Source of the DNA: Akkermansiaceae bacterium UBA2367
Lineage (GTDB): Bacteria; Verrucomicrobiota; Verrucomicrobiia; Verrucomicrobiales; DEV007
DNA: 22,343 nt
Direction: 5' to 3'
Assembly (NCBI GenBank): GCA_002344525.1
Contig: DDTJ01000037.1
Coordinates: 34,747-57,089, forward strand
A model generated the notes under the pieces. That model did not search any database. It was not told the DNA's origin and saw only the letters and a list, made by a program, of their open reading frames with translations. Every line of letters starts with the position of its first letter. Position 1 is the stretch's first letter. Shown here one piece after another: positions 1-7,631 of this stretch. A program made the position numbers and the translations under genes.

Positions 1-697
1 CTTCACGGCCTCGTTGGATGCCCTCCTCGAACAATTCCTTTCCGGCTCGCGTCTTGTGCAGGGGTGTCAGTTCGGCGATCATTTGTCGGATTTCCTCTCG
101 GGTCTTGGTTTTGAAGCGTTGCAGCAGCAGGTTGAGAAAAATCTCGCCGAGAGCCTCGCGGTCCTCGCCCGGCAGATCGGGGCAGCGCTTGATGCGAACA
201 TAATGCCCTGCCGCCTCCTTTTCAAGCTCCGGCAAGGGGGATCGCAGGGGAGCTAGCGCCGCGAGCAGGGGCGAGTCCGGATGCCGGGTCTCCAGAGCCT
301 CAAGCAGCTCGTCGATGAACAGCACGCGCGTGGACGGGTGGCGCGTATGGCTGGAGGGCAGCTCCGAGCGAGAGCCGAAGATCACGACGGTTTCGATCTC
401 GCGAGGACGGAAGTCGCGCCGTCGGCAGTCCGGCTTCGAGTTGAAGAGCTTCCAGAGGATCTGCCGACCCAACTCGATGCGGTTGAAGATCGAGTGGTCG
501 TGGTAGAGCTGGAACTCGAAGAGGTAGCAAGGGTCGGCGGGATCGACTGGCTCAAGGAACAGGTCGCAGCGGATTTCAAGCTGCTTCAAAGTGCAGGACG
601 ATCCCTTGCATCCCGGCGGCAGGGGCAGGCCGGTGAATTCACGCAGCCACTCGGGATGGTCTCGGAACAACTCGTGGAAGATGTGGTCGGTGTCCAC
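1..697 (-). CDS. DUF2887/Rpn-family PD-(D/E)XK nuclease-like protein, 3' end cut by window edge
   Basis: Reading the minus strand from a GTG at 697 gives 232 codons without a stop to the window edge. An in-frame TAA lies 9 bp upstream and no ATG lies between, so GTG is the likely start. The N-terminus begins VDTDHIFHELF, the typical opening of the DUF2887 / Rpn recombination-promoting nuclease families. A PD-(D/E)XK-like core is visible: D45 in RCDLFLEP, then E61 and Q63 in YLFEFQLY. The E-x-Q form, in place of E-x-K, is common in this group. The C-terminal part is helical and charged, and it ends in the EEGIQRGRE-type repeat-like tail often seen in the family. Relatives promote RecA-independent recombination or behave as selfish or defence-associated genes; the role here is unknown. 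It is divergent from the acyl carrier protein gene, with about 260 bp between them. Confidence 0.72.
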   Translation of the reverse strand, partial: MDTDHIFHELFRDHPEWLREFTGLPLPPGCKGSSCTLKQLEIRCDLFLEPVDPADPCYLFEFQLYHDHSIFNRIELGRQILWKLFNSKPDCRRRDFRPREIETVVIFGSRSELPSSHTRHPSTRVLFIDELLEALETRHPDSPLLAALAPLRSPLPELEKEAAGHYVRIKRCPDLPGEDREALGEIFLNLLLQRFKTKTREEIRQMIAELTPLHKTRAGKELFEEGIQRGRE

Positions 698-872
698 CCC
701 GCCACATTAGCGGTTGGCTCGGTCGGAAGGCAACGGGCTTTTCGGGCGGATGCTGGAAAATGCGCGGCGAGACGCCATTACCACCTTCGGTTCCGACCGC
801 ACTGTCATCCCGTCAAATGTCGAACGACGGGTGGTCGCGAGAGGCGTTTCCCCGGGAAAAGGCATTTTTCCA

Positions 873-900
873 TTGCCTCTCATCAAACAAACGATAAATT
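873..900 (+). promoter_or_regulatory. possible promoter for the acyl carrier protein gene
   Basis: TTGCCT at 873-878 and TAAATT at 895-900 are separated by 16 bp. They lie at the start of an AT-rich patch (about 880-950) that stands out in an otherwise GC-rich region, and about 55 bp before the chosen ACP start. The rest of the 698-955 gap shows no gene. This is a pattern match only. Confidence 0.3.
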
Positions 901-955
901 TATGGAAATTATTAAATTTCAAAATCAACGGACATTCACCAATTCCATCCCGACC

Positions 956-1198
956 ATGGCCGATACGCTGGAGAAACTGGAGGGCATCGTGCGCCCCCAT
1001 CTGAAATTCCTCAAGCCGGAGGAGGCGCTGGGCCCTGATCGGGACTTGGGCGAACTGGGACTGGATTCGATGGCCTCCATCGACCTCCTGCTGGCTCTGG
1101 AGGAGGGCTTTGGCATCGCCATCGACGACGAGCAACTGACGGAAAACTCCTTCGCCACGCTGGAGGAGATCGTGAAGCTGGTGGAGGCTTCCCGTTGA
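956..1198 (+). CDS. acyl carrier protein, free-standing
   Basis: This 80-residue acidic protein begins MADTLEKLEG and carries the 4'-phosphopantetheine attachment motif LGLDSMASIDL with Ser38. After modification by a phosphopantetheinyl transferase it would carry acyl chains as thioesters in the cytoplasm. Length and helix pattern match a type II ACP. The frame stays open upstream, and an ATG at 902 would add 18 residues. The ATG at 956 is preferred because it gives the usual ACP N-terminus. No Shine-Dalgarno is visible. No fabF, fabD or fabG neighbour is present, so it may be a specialised carrier protein rather than the housekeeping AcpP. It converges on the histidine kinase gene with a 43-bp gap. 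A link to the polyketide synthase at the other end of the window is speculative. Confidence 0.88.
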   Translation: MADTLEKLEGIVRPHLKFLKPEEALGPDRDLGELGLDSMASIDLLLALEEGFGIAIDDEQLTENSFATLEEIVKLVEASR

Positions 1199-1224
1199 TG
1201 CGGCGGCGGCGCGTCCGCTTCCGG

Positions 1225-1241
1225 TTTCGGATTTCGGATTT
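1225..1241. repeat. heptamer array (TTTCGGA, about 2.4 copies) abutting the kinase stop codon
   Basis: TTTCGGA occurs twice in tandem, followed by a partial third copy. The array directly abuts the stop codon (1242-1244, minus strand) of the histidine kinase. The same heptamer, in inverse orientation as GAAATCC, is arrayed at 12545-12579. Confidence 0.6.
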
Positions 1242-4200
1242 TCAAACCGCCTTCCGCCTCAGCCCCGCCGTGATCGTGGCGAGGAGGTCCCCGGCGTTGT
1301 GGCTGCCCTTTTTCAGGACGGCGTCGACGCGCTCGCGGAGGAAGGCCTGCTCGGCCTCGGTGGGGTCCTTCCCGCTCATGACGATGACGGGGATGGTGCG
1401 GAGGTGCGGGTCGTCGCGGAGATGCTGGAGGAACTCGAAGCCGTCCATCTCGGGCATCATCAGGTCGAGGACGATGGCGGCGGGCCGGGTCTTGGCGAGG
1501 GTGTCGAGGGCTTCGGCCCCGTTCCCGGCGGTGAGGATGTGCCAGCCCTCCGCCGCGAGGAGGCGGCCCATGGTTTCGAGGGAGTCGGCGTCGTCGTCGA
1601 CGAGGAGGAGGTTGCGCTGCGGCGAGCGGTGGGTGACGCGCTGGATGACGCGGGCGAGGTGCTCCACGTCGATGGGTTTCACGAGATAGTCCTCGACTTC
1701 GAGGGCGAGGGCGTGCTCCTGCTCGGCCATGATCGAGACCATGATGACGGGGATGGAATGGGTCGCGGGCGATTCCTTGAGCCGCCGCAGGACCTCCCAG
1801 CCGTCCATGCCGCCGGGCATGACAACGTCGAGGGTGATGGCGTCGGGCCGGTGCTCCTCGGCGAGGCGCAGGCCGGCGGGGCCGTCCTCGGCGGCGAGGA
1901 CGCGGTGCCCCACCTCCCCGAGGAGGCGGACGAGGAGGTCGCGCACTTTCGCGTCGTCGTCGATGACGAGGATGGTGCTGGGGGCGGCCTCTTCTCCATC
2001 GCCAAGCTCTTCGCGCCAGGCTGCGGCGGCGGCTTCCGCGAGGGCGGAGTCGGGTTCTTTCCGGTCGTAGTGCTCCGAGGTGGGGACGCGGGGGAGGAAG
2101 ACGCTGAAGTGGGTGCCTTTGCCGAGTTCGCTGACGAAGCCGATGCGCCCGCCCATCTGGGCGACGAGCTCGCGGCAGATGGAGAGGCCGAGGCCGCTCC
2201 CGCCGGCGTTGTCCTTCTTGTTCGAGACGAAGGGGACGAAAGCCTTGGACTGCTCGGCGGGGCTCATGCCGCGGCCGGTGTCGGTGACGGTGAACTCGAC
2301 CCAGGCCGCGTCCGCGACCACCTGCGGCCGGGCCGCGACGACGACGGAGCCCTCTTTGGTGAATTTGCAGGCGTTGCCGAGAAGGTTCCCGAGAATCTGG
2401 CGGAGGCGGCGCTCGTCGGCGACGAGCTCGCCGATGTCCCCGGGGGATTCGGCGGCGAGGGTGACGGGCTTTTCGCCGAGGGAGGCGCGGTGCGTCGCCG
2501 CGAGATCCTCCAGCAGGGGGGCGATGGCGACGGTGTTCCGGTGGAGGGTCTCGGCCCCCATGATGATCTTCTGGTATTCGAGGATGTCGTTGACGAGGTT
2601 CAGCTCGCGGGCGGCGTGGTCGCGGATGCGCTGCACGTCCTTCTGCTGGGTCTCGTCGAGCTTCGACAGCTTGAGAGCCTCGACTTGGAGGAAGATGGCG
2701 TTGAGGGGCTGGCGCAGGTCGTGGCTGACTTTCGCGACGAAGGCGTCCTTCTCGTGGCTGAGCCCCTTGAGCTTCTCGTTGGCCTTCTCCAGTTCGATGT
2801 TGGCGCGGCGCAGCTCGCGGGTGCGGTCGGCGACGCGCTGCTCCAGCTCCTCCTGCGAGGCGATGACCTCCTCGAAGAGGCGTTTCGAGGCGCGGGCGAT
2901 GTCGCCGACCTCGTCGCGGCGCTTCAGGTCGAGGCGCTGGGCGAGGCCGGCGATCTCGCGGGCGAGGCTGTCGCGAGGGCTTTCGGTGATCTTCTGCGCG
3001 GTCAGCGTCATCTCCTTGAGGGGGCGGATGAACCGCATCGCGAAGAGGAAGCCGACGAGGCCGAACCCGCCCGCGACGAGGAGGGAGACGAACTGCACCT
3101 CCAGCATCTCGGATTCGATGGAGGAGGCGAGCTCGTCGTCGAGCACGGCGTAGTGGAGCAGGTATTCCGAGCGGTTCTCCCCGTCGCCGACGAGCACCCG
3201 CACCGCCCAGGCGTGGATCTCGTCGCACTCGACGACGGGCCGCCAGTCGATCTTGTCGAAGGTCTCGCCGAAATGCGCTTTCAGCTCCTGGGTGACCTTC
3301 TCCCGGATGTTCGCGATCTCCTCGCGGCTGTGGGCGAGCAGCCGCACCTCGCGGACACCCGAGAGCATCCCGCCGATGCGGACCTTCCTCCCGAGACGCC
3401 CTTGGATGCCCTCGAGGAAGCTTTCGACGGCCTCGCGATCCATGGCCCCGAGGGCGGCGGAGAGGGACTTGCCGGGGGCGCCTTCCTGGAAATAGTAGGG
3501 GCTCGCGAGGGGCACGTATTCGCTGCGGACGAGCCGGTCCACTTTCGACTCCGTCTTGACCTTGGCGGCGTCCCCGCCCGCGTCGCGCCGCTGGGCGAGG
3601 GCCGTGAGCAGCCTCGGATCCTTGCCGAGGCCGAGAAAGACTTCGTCGTTGCCCCGCTCACTCGCCTCTGTCTCGTCGTGGCGCACCAGTTGCCTGCCTT
3701 CGGCGTCGGCGAGGGCGAAAAGATGCCGCGGCGACTCGGGCGAATGCAGGCTCATGAGAAGGCGGACGTAGATGGGCGGCCCGGTCTTCTCGCGGAATTG
3801 GGTGCCGAGGGGGGCGACGGCCCAGACCACGGGTTCCCAGCGCTCCAGCGGGTCGCCGGGGGTGTCGTGGCGGGTCAAATGGACGCGCTGGATGGGGGAG
3901 ATGTGGATGCGCGCCCCGGCCATGGCGTCGGGTCCGGGGAACCAGTGGTCCGCTTCCGCGACCTTGGCTTTTTCGAGGATTGTCCTGGGGGAGGTGCCGG
4001 AGGGGCCGAGGGTGACGAAGTCGATGCGGAGGTGGTTCGCCCAATTGCGGCGGCAGAGGTTTCGTGCGAGGGCTTTCAGCTCCTCGTCCGAGCGTGTCGT
4101 CTCGTAGCGGCGCTGGAACTCGGGGTTGAAGGCGATGCTGATGAGGTCGTCGCGGAGCCCGTCGATCTCGTCGATGAGGGTCCAAGCCCGCAGCGAGGCC

Positions 4201-4340
4201 TCGTCGCCGAGGTCGACGATCTCGTGCTCGCGCAGCAGTTCGGCGGCGCGGGAGGTGAGGACCTTCGCGACGAGCAGGGTCGATGCGGCCGTCGCCGCGA
4301 TCACCAGCAGCGCGACCTTTCCTTGGATTCCGAACAACAT
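1242..4340 (-). CDS. hybrid sensor histidine kinase with two C-terminal receiver domains
   Basis: The protein has 1032 residues. A membrane anchor at about 7-27 precedes a long extracytoplasmic sensor region (about 30-415). A second membrane segment (about 416-436) follows, then a HAMP-like region (about 437-490) and a coiled coil (about 490-530). HisKA has the phosphoacceptor His540 in VSHDLRQPLN. The HATPase domain shows Asn656 (N box), DTGRG at 687-691 (G1) and GGSGLGLS at 713-720 (G2). Receiver 1 has DDD at 794-796, Asp838 and Lys888. Receiver 2 has DDD at 915-917, Asp959 and Lys1010. There is no DNA-binding or enzymatic output domain, so a phosphorelay to a separate Hpt or regulator, or control of the kinase through its receivers, is likely. 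The ligand is unknown. A small lipoprotein gene lies 107 bp upstream on the same strand. ATG at 4340 places the first membrane segment correctly. Confidence 0.93.
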   Translation of the reverse strand: MLFGIQGKVALLVIAATAASTLLVAKVLTSRAAELLREHEIVDLGDEASLRAWTLIDEIDGLRDDLISIAFNPEFQRRYETTRSDEELKALARNLCRRNWANHLRIDFVTLGPSGTSPRTILEKAKVAEADHWFPGPDAMAGARIHISPIQRVHLTRHDTPGDPLERWEPVVWAVAPLGTQFREKTGPPIYVRLLMSLHSPESPRHLFALADAEGRQLVRHDETEASERGNDEVFLGLGKDPRLLTALAQRRDAGGDAAKVKTESKVDRLVRSEYVPLASPYYFQEGAPGKSLSAALGAMDREAVESFLEGIQGRLGRKVRIGGMLSGVREVRLLAHSREEIANIREKVTQELKAHFGETFDKIDWRPVVECDEIHAWAVRVLVGDGENRSEYLLHYAVLDDELASSIESEMLEVQFVSLLVAGGFGLVGFLFAMRFIRPLKEMTLTAQKITESPRDSLAREIAGLAQRLDLKRRDEVGDIARASKRLFEEVIASQEELEQRVADRTRELRRANIELEKANEKLKGLSHEKDAFVAKVSHDLRQPLNAIFLQVEALKLSKLDETQQKDVQRIRDHAARELNLVNDILEYQKIIMGAETLHRNTVAIAPLLEDLAATHRASLGEKPVTLAAESPGDIGELVADERRLRQILGNLLGNACKFTKEGSVVVAARPQVVADAAWVEFTVTDTGRGMSPAEQSKAFVPFVSNKKDNAGGSGLGLSICRELVAQMGGRIGFVSELGKGTHFSVFLPRVPTSEHYDRKEPDSALAEAAAAAWREELGDGEEAAPSTILVIDDDAKVRDLLVRLLGEVGHRVLAAEDGPAGLRLAEEHRPDAITLDVVMPGGMDGWEVLRRLKESPATHSIPVIMVSIMAEQEHALALEVEDYLVKPIDVEHLARVIQRVTHRSPQRNLLLVDDDADSLETMGRLLAAEGWHILTAGNGAEALDTLAKTRPAAIVLDLMMPEMDGFEFLQHLRDDPHLRTIPVIVMSGKDPTEAEQAFLRERVDAVLKKGSHNAGDLLATITAGLRRKAV

Positions 4341-4447
4341 GGCGAGCCAAGGGTTCGACGAATGAAGGAGGCGGCCGATTCAAGAAAAAATCCGCGGACC
4401 CGGTCGTTCCCGCACCGCCATTCCGGAAGGATTCCCGGCGGACGGCG

Positions 4448-4642
4448 TCACTGGAAGCTCCGCGTCATCTGGCCGAGGCGCTCCTGCATGTCGCGGTTCT
4501 TCTCGGCGGGCGTCGGGTAGACGTAGGTGTCGTTTGCGTCGTTCGTGGCGCATCCGGCGAGTGCGGCGGCGGCGAAGGCGCAGAGGAGGACGAGCCGGAG
4601 CGTCGGCGATAGGGCTAGGAGGATCGTTTTCATGGATGGCAT
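4448..4642 (-). CDS. small predicted lipoprotein
   Basis: This 64-residue product has a lipoprotein signal peptide: a basic start (MKTILLAL from Met4), a hydrophobic stretch, and the lipobox LAGC with Cys31 as the lipidation site. The mature part is only about 34 residues and polar (ATNDANDTYVYPTPAEKNRD and on to the end). It has no recognised domain. Translation could also begin at Met4 (4633), which gives a cleaner signal peptide. The gene lies between the Nudix hydrolase and the histidine kinase on the same strand and may be co-transcribed with the kinase. An envelope location is predicted; the function is unknown. Confidence 0.7.
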   Translation of the reverse strand: MPSMKTILLALSPTLRLVLLCAFAAAALAGCATNDANDTYVYPTPAEKNRDMQERLGQMTRSFQ

Positions 4643-4672
4643 GATGGGGTGAGAGCGAGGATCTGCTCCCTA

Positions 4673-4702
4673 CCGATACCCTGCCGGACCGATCCCGGTC
4701 AA
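4673..4702 (-). promoter_or_regulatory. possible promoter for the lipoprotein and histidine kinase genes
   Basis: On the minus strand TTGACC (4702-4697) and TATCGG (4678-4673) are separated by 18 bp, about 30 bp upstream of the lipoprotein start. The -35 match is good and the -10 match is weak. Confidence 0.3.
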
Positions 4703-4729
4703 TCCCGAATTCCGCCCAAAATGGGGGGA

Positions 4730-5209
4730 TCAGAGTTTCTTCGGGGCTTTCTCCATCCGCGAGATCCCGAAGAAGTCGCGGAAGACCCGGGCGAAAACAG
4801 CGCGTTTGAAGCGCGGCACCCACGCGAGGGTGAACTCGGACGGCTCGATCCAGAGGAAGCGGGAGAACTCCTGGATGTGGGCCCGCAAGTCGATGTCCTC
4901 GTCGCGGCCGCGGTAGTCGCAGAGAAAGTAGGTCTGGGTCTGGCCGCAGTATTTGCCCTTCTTCAGCTTGCCTTTGGGGAATTTGTAGCGGTAGTCGGTC
5001 CGGCAGGCGACGAGTTCGTAGAGATGGCGGCCCACGCCGGTCTCCTCCTCGACCTCCCGGTAGAGGGCGGAGATCAGATCCTCCCCACGATCGACGCCGC
5101 CTTGGGGGAACTGCCAGCTCCCCGGATGGTCGACGCGCTCGCCGATGAAAATCCTGCCGCTGGCCGGATCGCGCAGGATCGCGGCGACATTGGGACGATA
5201 GGTGGCCAT
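4730..5209 (-). CDS. rppH: Nudix hydrolase, RppH (RNA 5'-pyrophosphohydrolase / Ap4A hydrolase) type
   Basis: The protein has 159 residues, close to RppH length. The Nudix box runs from Gly37 to Val59 with the full G-x5-E-x7-R-E-U-x-E-E-x-G-U pattern (Glu43, Arg51, Glu52, Glu55, Glu56). It is preceded by GSWQFPQGG, the signature of the RppH/NudH and plant Ap4A hydrolase branch. Known members remove pyrophosphate from the 5' triphosphate end of mRNAs, which starts their decay, or hydrolyse dinucleoside polyphosphates. The protein should be cytoplasmic with Mg-dependent chemistry. It is first in the minus-strand group that continues with the lipoprotein and histidine kinase, 87 bp before the former. 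The 80 bp to the plus-strand gene at 5290 must hold divergent promoters. The exact substrate cannot be told from sequence. Confidence 0.87.
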   Translation of the reverse strand: MATYRPNVAAILRDPASGRIFIGERVDHPGSWQFPQGGVDRGEDLISALYREVEEETGVGRHLYELVACRTDYRYKFPKGKLKKGKYCGQTQTYFLCDYRGRDEDIDLRAHIQEFSRFLWIEPSEFTLAWVPRFKRAVFARVFRDFFGISRMEKAPKKL

Positions 5210-5289
5210 GGGCGGGACGGGGACGGAAATGGCGTTTGCCTGTTTTAGTTTCTTTACAAAGGGGGCGGTCGGGAGGGAAGATAGCGGTC

Positions 5290-5847
5290 GTGAGAGTTTC
5301 GCAACGCAATTTTGCCCCCGCCCGCGTCCGCCTGGACTTGCTCGTGCTGCTGGCCCTCGTGCTCGTCGTCGTGGGGATCGTCCTCGTCGCTCTGCAACTG
5401 CGCCCCTCCGTGGTGCTCGCGAAGCGGCAGGCCGCGCTGATCGACGGGATCGAGCGGCGCAGCCCGGCGCGCATCCGGCGCCTCGTCTCCGAGGGCTACG
5501 CGGACCGCTGGGGCTTCGACCGCGAGGATCTCGTCGCGACGATGGTGGATGCGGGCGGGCAGTTCCTCGTCCTCGTCATCACGCCCGAGGACGGGCGGTG
5601 GGAGATCGGGAAAGGCCGCGCCGTCGCGACGATGCGCCTCGTCGTCGGGGGCAGGTCGCTCAGCCCCGTCGGGCAGGAGGTGATGCGGCAGGCCAACCGG
5701 ATCGAGGAGCCCTTCGTCTTCACTTGGGAGAGGCAGAGCTTCCTCCCCTCCAGTTGGCGGCTGGTCAGCGTCGAGAACGCGGGCCTGCCCGACGACCTTT
5801 ACGGCTACGAGCCGGGCGGCTTCGGTCGGGCGATCCGGGACCAGTGA
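5290..5847 (+). CDS. small single-pass membrane protein, unknown function
   Basis: I do not recognise this 185-residue protein. It has a short basic N-terminus (VRVSQRNFAPARVRLD), one strong membrane segment at about 16-36 (LLVLLALVLVVVGIVLVAL) and a roughly 145-residue soluble domain predicted outside the membrane. The soluble part contains RQAALIDGIERRSPARIRRL and alternating beta-like segments, loosely like NTF2/SnoaL-type folds; that resemblance is weak. The GTG at 5290 is preferred because a purine-rich GGGAGGG lies about 13 bp upstream. A TTG at 5236 would add 18 unusual residues. It is followed after 51 bp by the sulfatase gene on the same strand. Confidence 0.65.
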   Translation: MRVSQRNFAPARVRLDLLVLLALVLVVVGIVLVALQLRPSVVLAKRQAALIDGIERRSPARIRRLVSEGYADRWGFDREDLVATMVDAGGQFLVLVITPEDGRWEIGKGRAVATMRLVVGGRSLSPVGQEVMRQANRIEEPFVFTWERQSFLPSSWRLVSVENAGLPDDLYGYEPGGFGRAIRDQ

Positions 5848-5898
5848 GGGCGATTGCGTGCTTTACACCGGGGGGCTTCCCGTTCTTCAATGGAGGGC

Positions 5899-7380
5899 AT
5901 GAAAGCCGCCGCCCTTTCCCTCGCCGCCATCCTCGGTTTCTCCCCGCTCGCTGCCGCGGAGAAGCCGAACGTGATCTTCATCCTCGCCGACGATCTCGGA
6001 TACCGCGAACTCGGCTGTTACGGGCAGGAGAGGATCGAGACGCCCCGCCTTGATCGGCTCGCCGCCGGGGGGATGCGTTTCACCCGCGCCTACTCCGGCA
6101 ACGCGGTCTGCGCCCCCTCGCGCTGCGTCCTCATGACCGGCAGGCATCCCGGCCACGCCACCGTCCGCGACAACGCTTCGACCGAGCCCGAGGGGCAGCA
6201 TCCGCTCTTCGCCTCCGATGTCACCCTCGCCGAAAGCCTGAAGGCCGCCGGCTACGTCTGCGGGGCCTTCGGAAAATGGGGGCTGGGCAATGTCTGGTCG
6301 GAGGGCAGCCCGAACCGGCAGGGATTCGACCGCTTCTTCGGCTACAACTGCCAATCCCACGCCCATTCCCACTACCCGGCCACGCTCTGGAACGACGGCG
6401 AACTTTTCTCCTTGAGGAACGACCCGCCCGTGCCCGGTCACGAGGGCCTCGCCCCCGGCGCCGATCCGGGCGACCCGCGCAGCTACGATCGCTTCAAGGG
6501 GCGGGACTACGCGCCCGACCGCATCCACGAGCAGGCCCTGAAGTTTCTCCGCGACCATCGCGACCGCCCCTTCTTCCTCTACTATCCGAGCATCATCCCG
6601 CACGTCGCCCTGCACATCCCCGACGAGGAGCTCGCGCCCTATCTCGAGAAGAAATGGAACGACCCTCCCTTCACCCGCGAGGGCGGGAAAGGCTACACCC
6701 CGCACTTCACCCCCCGCGCCGCCTACGCCGCGATGGTCACGAAGCTCGACACCCAGGTGGGCGAACTCGTCGATCTGGTCGAGGAGCTCGGTCTCAGCCG
6801 CAGGACCCTCATCGTCTTCAGCTCCGACAACGGCACCACGCACCTGCGCGACGAGGTCGATGCGGAGTTCTTCAACAGCGTCGGCGAACTGCGCGGGCTG
6901 AAAGGCGAACTCCACGAGGGCGGCATCCGCGTGCCCCAGATTGCCCGCTGGCCGGGAACGATCCCGGAGGGCGGCACGAGCGACCGCGTCACTGGCTTCG
7001 AAGACTGGCTGCCCACGATCCTCGACCTCGCCGGGGTCTCGGCGACAGCGCCCGAGGGCCTCGACGGCGTCAGTTTCGCCCCGACCCTGCGAGGGGAAGG
7101 ACAGGAGCCGCGCTCCTTCCTCTACCGCGAGTATCCAGGCTACGGCGGGCAGCAGTCCGTCTGGCTCGGGCAACGGTGGAAGGGCATCCGCACGAACCTG
7201 AAGAAGAAAGGCGTGAAACCCGATCTGACCGTGCGGCTCTACGATCTCGAAGCCGATCCCTCCGAGTCGGGGGATCTCGCCGCGGCCCATCCCGACGTGG
7301 TGAGGGAGATCGAGGCGTTGATGAAAAGCCAGCGCGTCCCCTCGGATGCCTTTCCTTTTCCGGTGTTGGACGGGGAATGA
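5899..7380 (+). CDS. exported sulfatase (arylsulfatase A type, formylglycine-dependent)
   Basis: The protein has 493 residues. A signal peptide (MKAAALSLAAILGFSPLAAA, cleavage near Ala20/Glu21) points to the periplasm or outside. The sulfatase signature CAPSR starts at Cys71, which must be converted to formylglycine, and TGR follows at 80-82. Metal ligands are visible as Asp31-Asp32 in ILADDLGY and Asp310-Asn311 in SSDNGTTH. The block KGELHEGGIRVP is typical of the arylsulfatase A branch. It hydrolyses sulfate esters, probably on a polysaccharide, but the substrate cannot be read from sequence. No formylglycine-generating or radical-SAM maturase lies in the window. An ATG at 5890 would add three residues. 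The gene converges on the sulfate assimilation operon, so released sulfate could feed it; that link is an inference. Confidence 0.93.
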   Translation: MKAAALSLAAILGFSPLAAAEKPNVIFILADDLGYRELGCYGQERIETPRLDRLAAGGMRFTRAYSGNAVCAPSRCVLMTGRHPGHATVRDNASTEPEGQHPLFASDVTLAESLKAAGYVCGAFGKWGLGNVWSEGSPNRQGFDRFFGYNCQSHAHSHYPATLWNDGELFSLRNDPPVPGHEGLAPGADPGDPRSYDRFKGRDYAPDRIHEQALKFLRDHRDRPFFLYYPSIIPHVALHIPDEELAPYLEKKWNDPPFTREGGKGYTPHFTPRAAYAAMVTKLDTQVGELVDLVEELGLSRRTLIVFSSDNGTTHLRDEVDAEFFNSVGELRGLKGELHEGGIRVPQIARWPGTIPEGGTSDRVTGFEDWLPTILDLAGVSATAPEGLDGVSFAPTLRGEGQEPRSFLYREYPGYGGQQSVWLGQRWKGIRTNLKKKGVKPDLTVRLYDLEADPSESGDLAAAHPDVVREIEALMKSQRVPSDAFPFPVLDGE

Positions 7381-7402
7381 CGAGGCATGTGACCGACGGA
7401 AC

Positions 7403-7428
7403 TGGGGATTGCTCCGCCCCATGTTTTT
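7403..7428 (+). terminator. weak intrinsic terminator after the sulfatase gene
   Basis: TGGGG (7403-7407) pairs with CCCCA (7417-7421) across a 9-nt loop and is followed by five T at 7424-7428, 23 bp after the sulfatase stop. The stem is only 5 bp. Confidence 0.3.
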
Positions 7429-7493
7429 GCCTTTCTCGCAGCCATCGAGTTGAGGGAGGTGAAATTTGAAATGGGTCTCCTGTTACCAACGCT

Positions 7494-7597
7494 CGACCGG
7501 GTTCGATGACCCCGGCTACAGTTTCCACGCCAGCCTGTAGCCGGCCTCAGTGAGGCCGGACCGAACGCCCCCACGACGCCCGACCGGGATCGATGAC
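7494..7597. repeat. REP-like intergenic element with overlapping hairpins and a direct repeat
   Basis: The gap between the convergent sulfatase and cysN genes has no gene but is structured. A 17-bp word, CGACCGGG(T/A)TCGATGAC, occurs at 7494-7510 and 7581-7597 with one mismatch. Between the copies, CCGGCTACAG (7512-7521) is the exact reverse complement of 7535-7544. CCGGCCTCA (7541-7549) is the reverse complement of TGAGGCCGG (7551-7559). The two hairpins share 7541-7544, so they exclude each other. No T-run follows. It may be a dispersed repeat or a bidirectional transcription end. Confidence 0.5.
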
Positions 7598-7631
7598 ATT
7601 ACGCCCGCGAAAGATGCGCTAACGCTCCCCC

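Noticed and set aside
281..955. An in-frame upstream extension of the ACP gene (305 codons in total).
   Set aside because: The extension is antisense to the nuclease-like gene and has no recognisable sequence; only the last 80 codons look like a protein family.
925..3228. A 767-codon minus-strand frame overlapping the kinase.
   Set aside because: It is Arg/Pro-rich with no domain, reads out of frame with the kinase, and overlaps the ACP gene.
1299..4520. A 1073-codon open frame on the plus strand opposite the histidine kinase.
   Set aside because: It is low-complexity (Gly/Glu/Val/Asp-rich) and antisense to a kinase with all motifs intact.
5887..7422. A 511-codon minus-strand frame opposite the sulfatase.
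   Set aside because: The sulfatase has a signal peptide and active-site signature; the antisense frame shows none.
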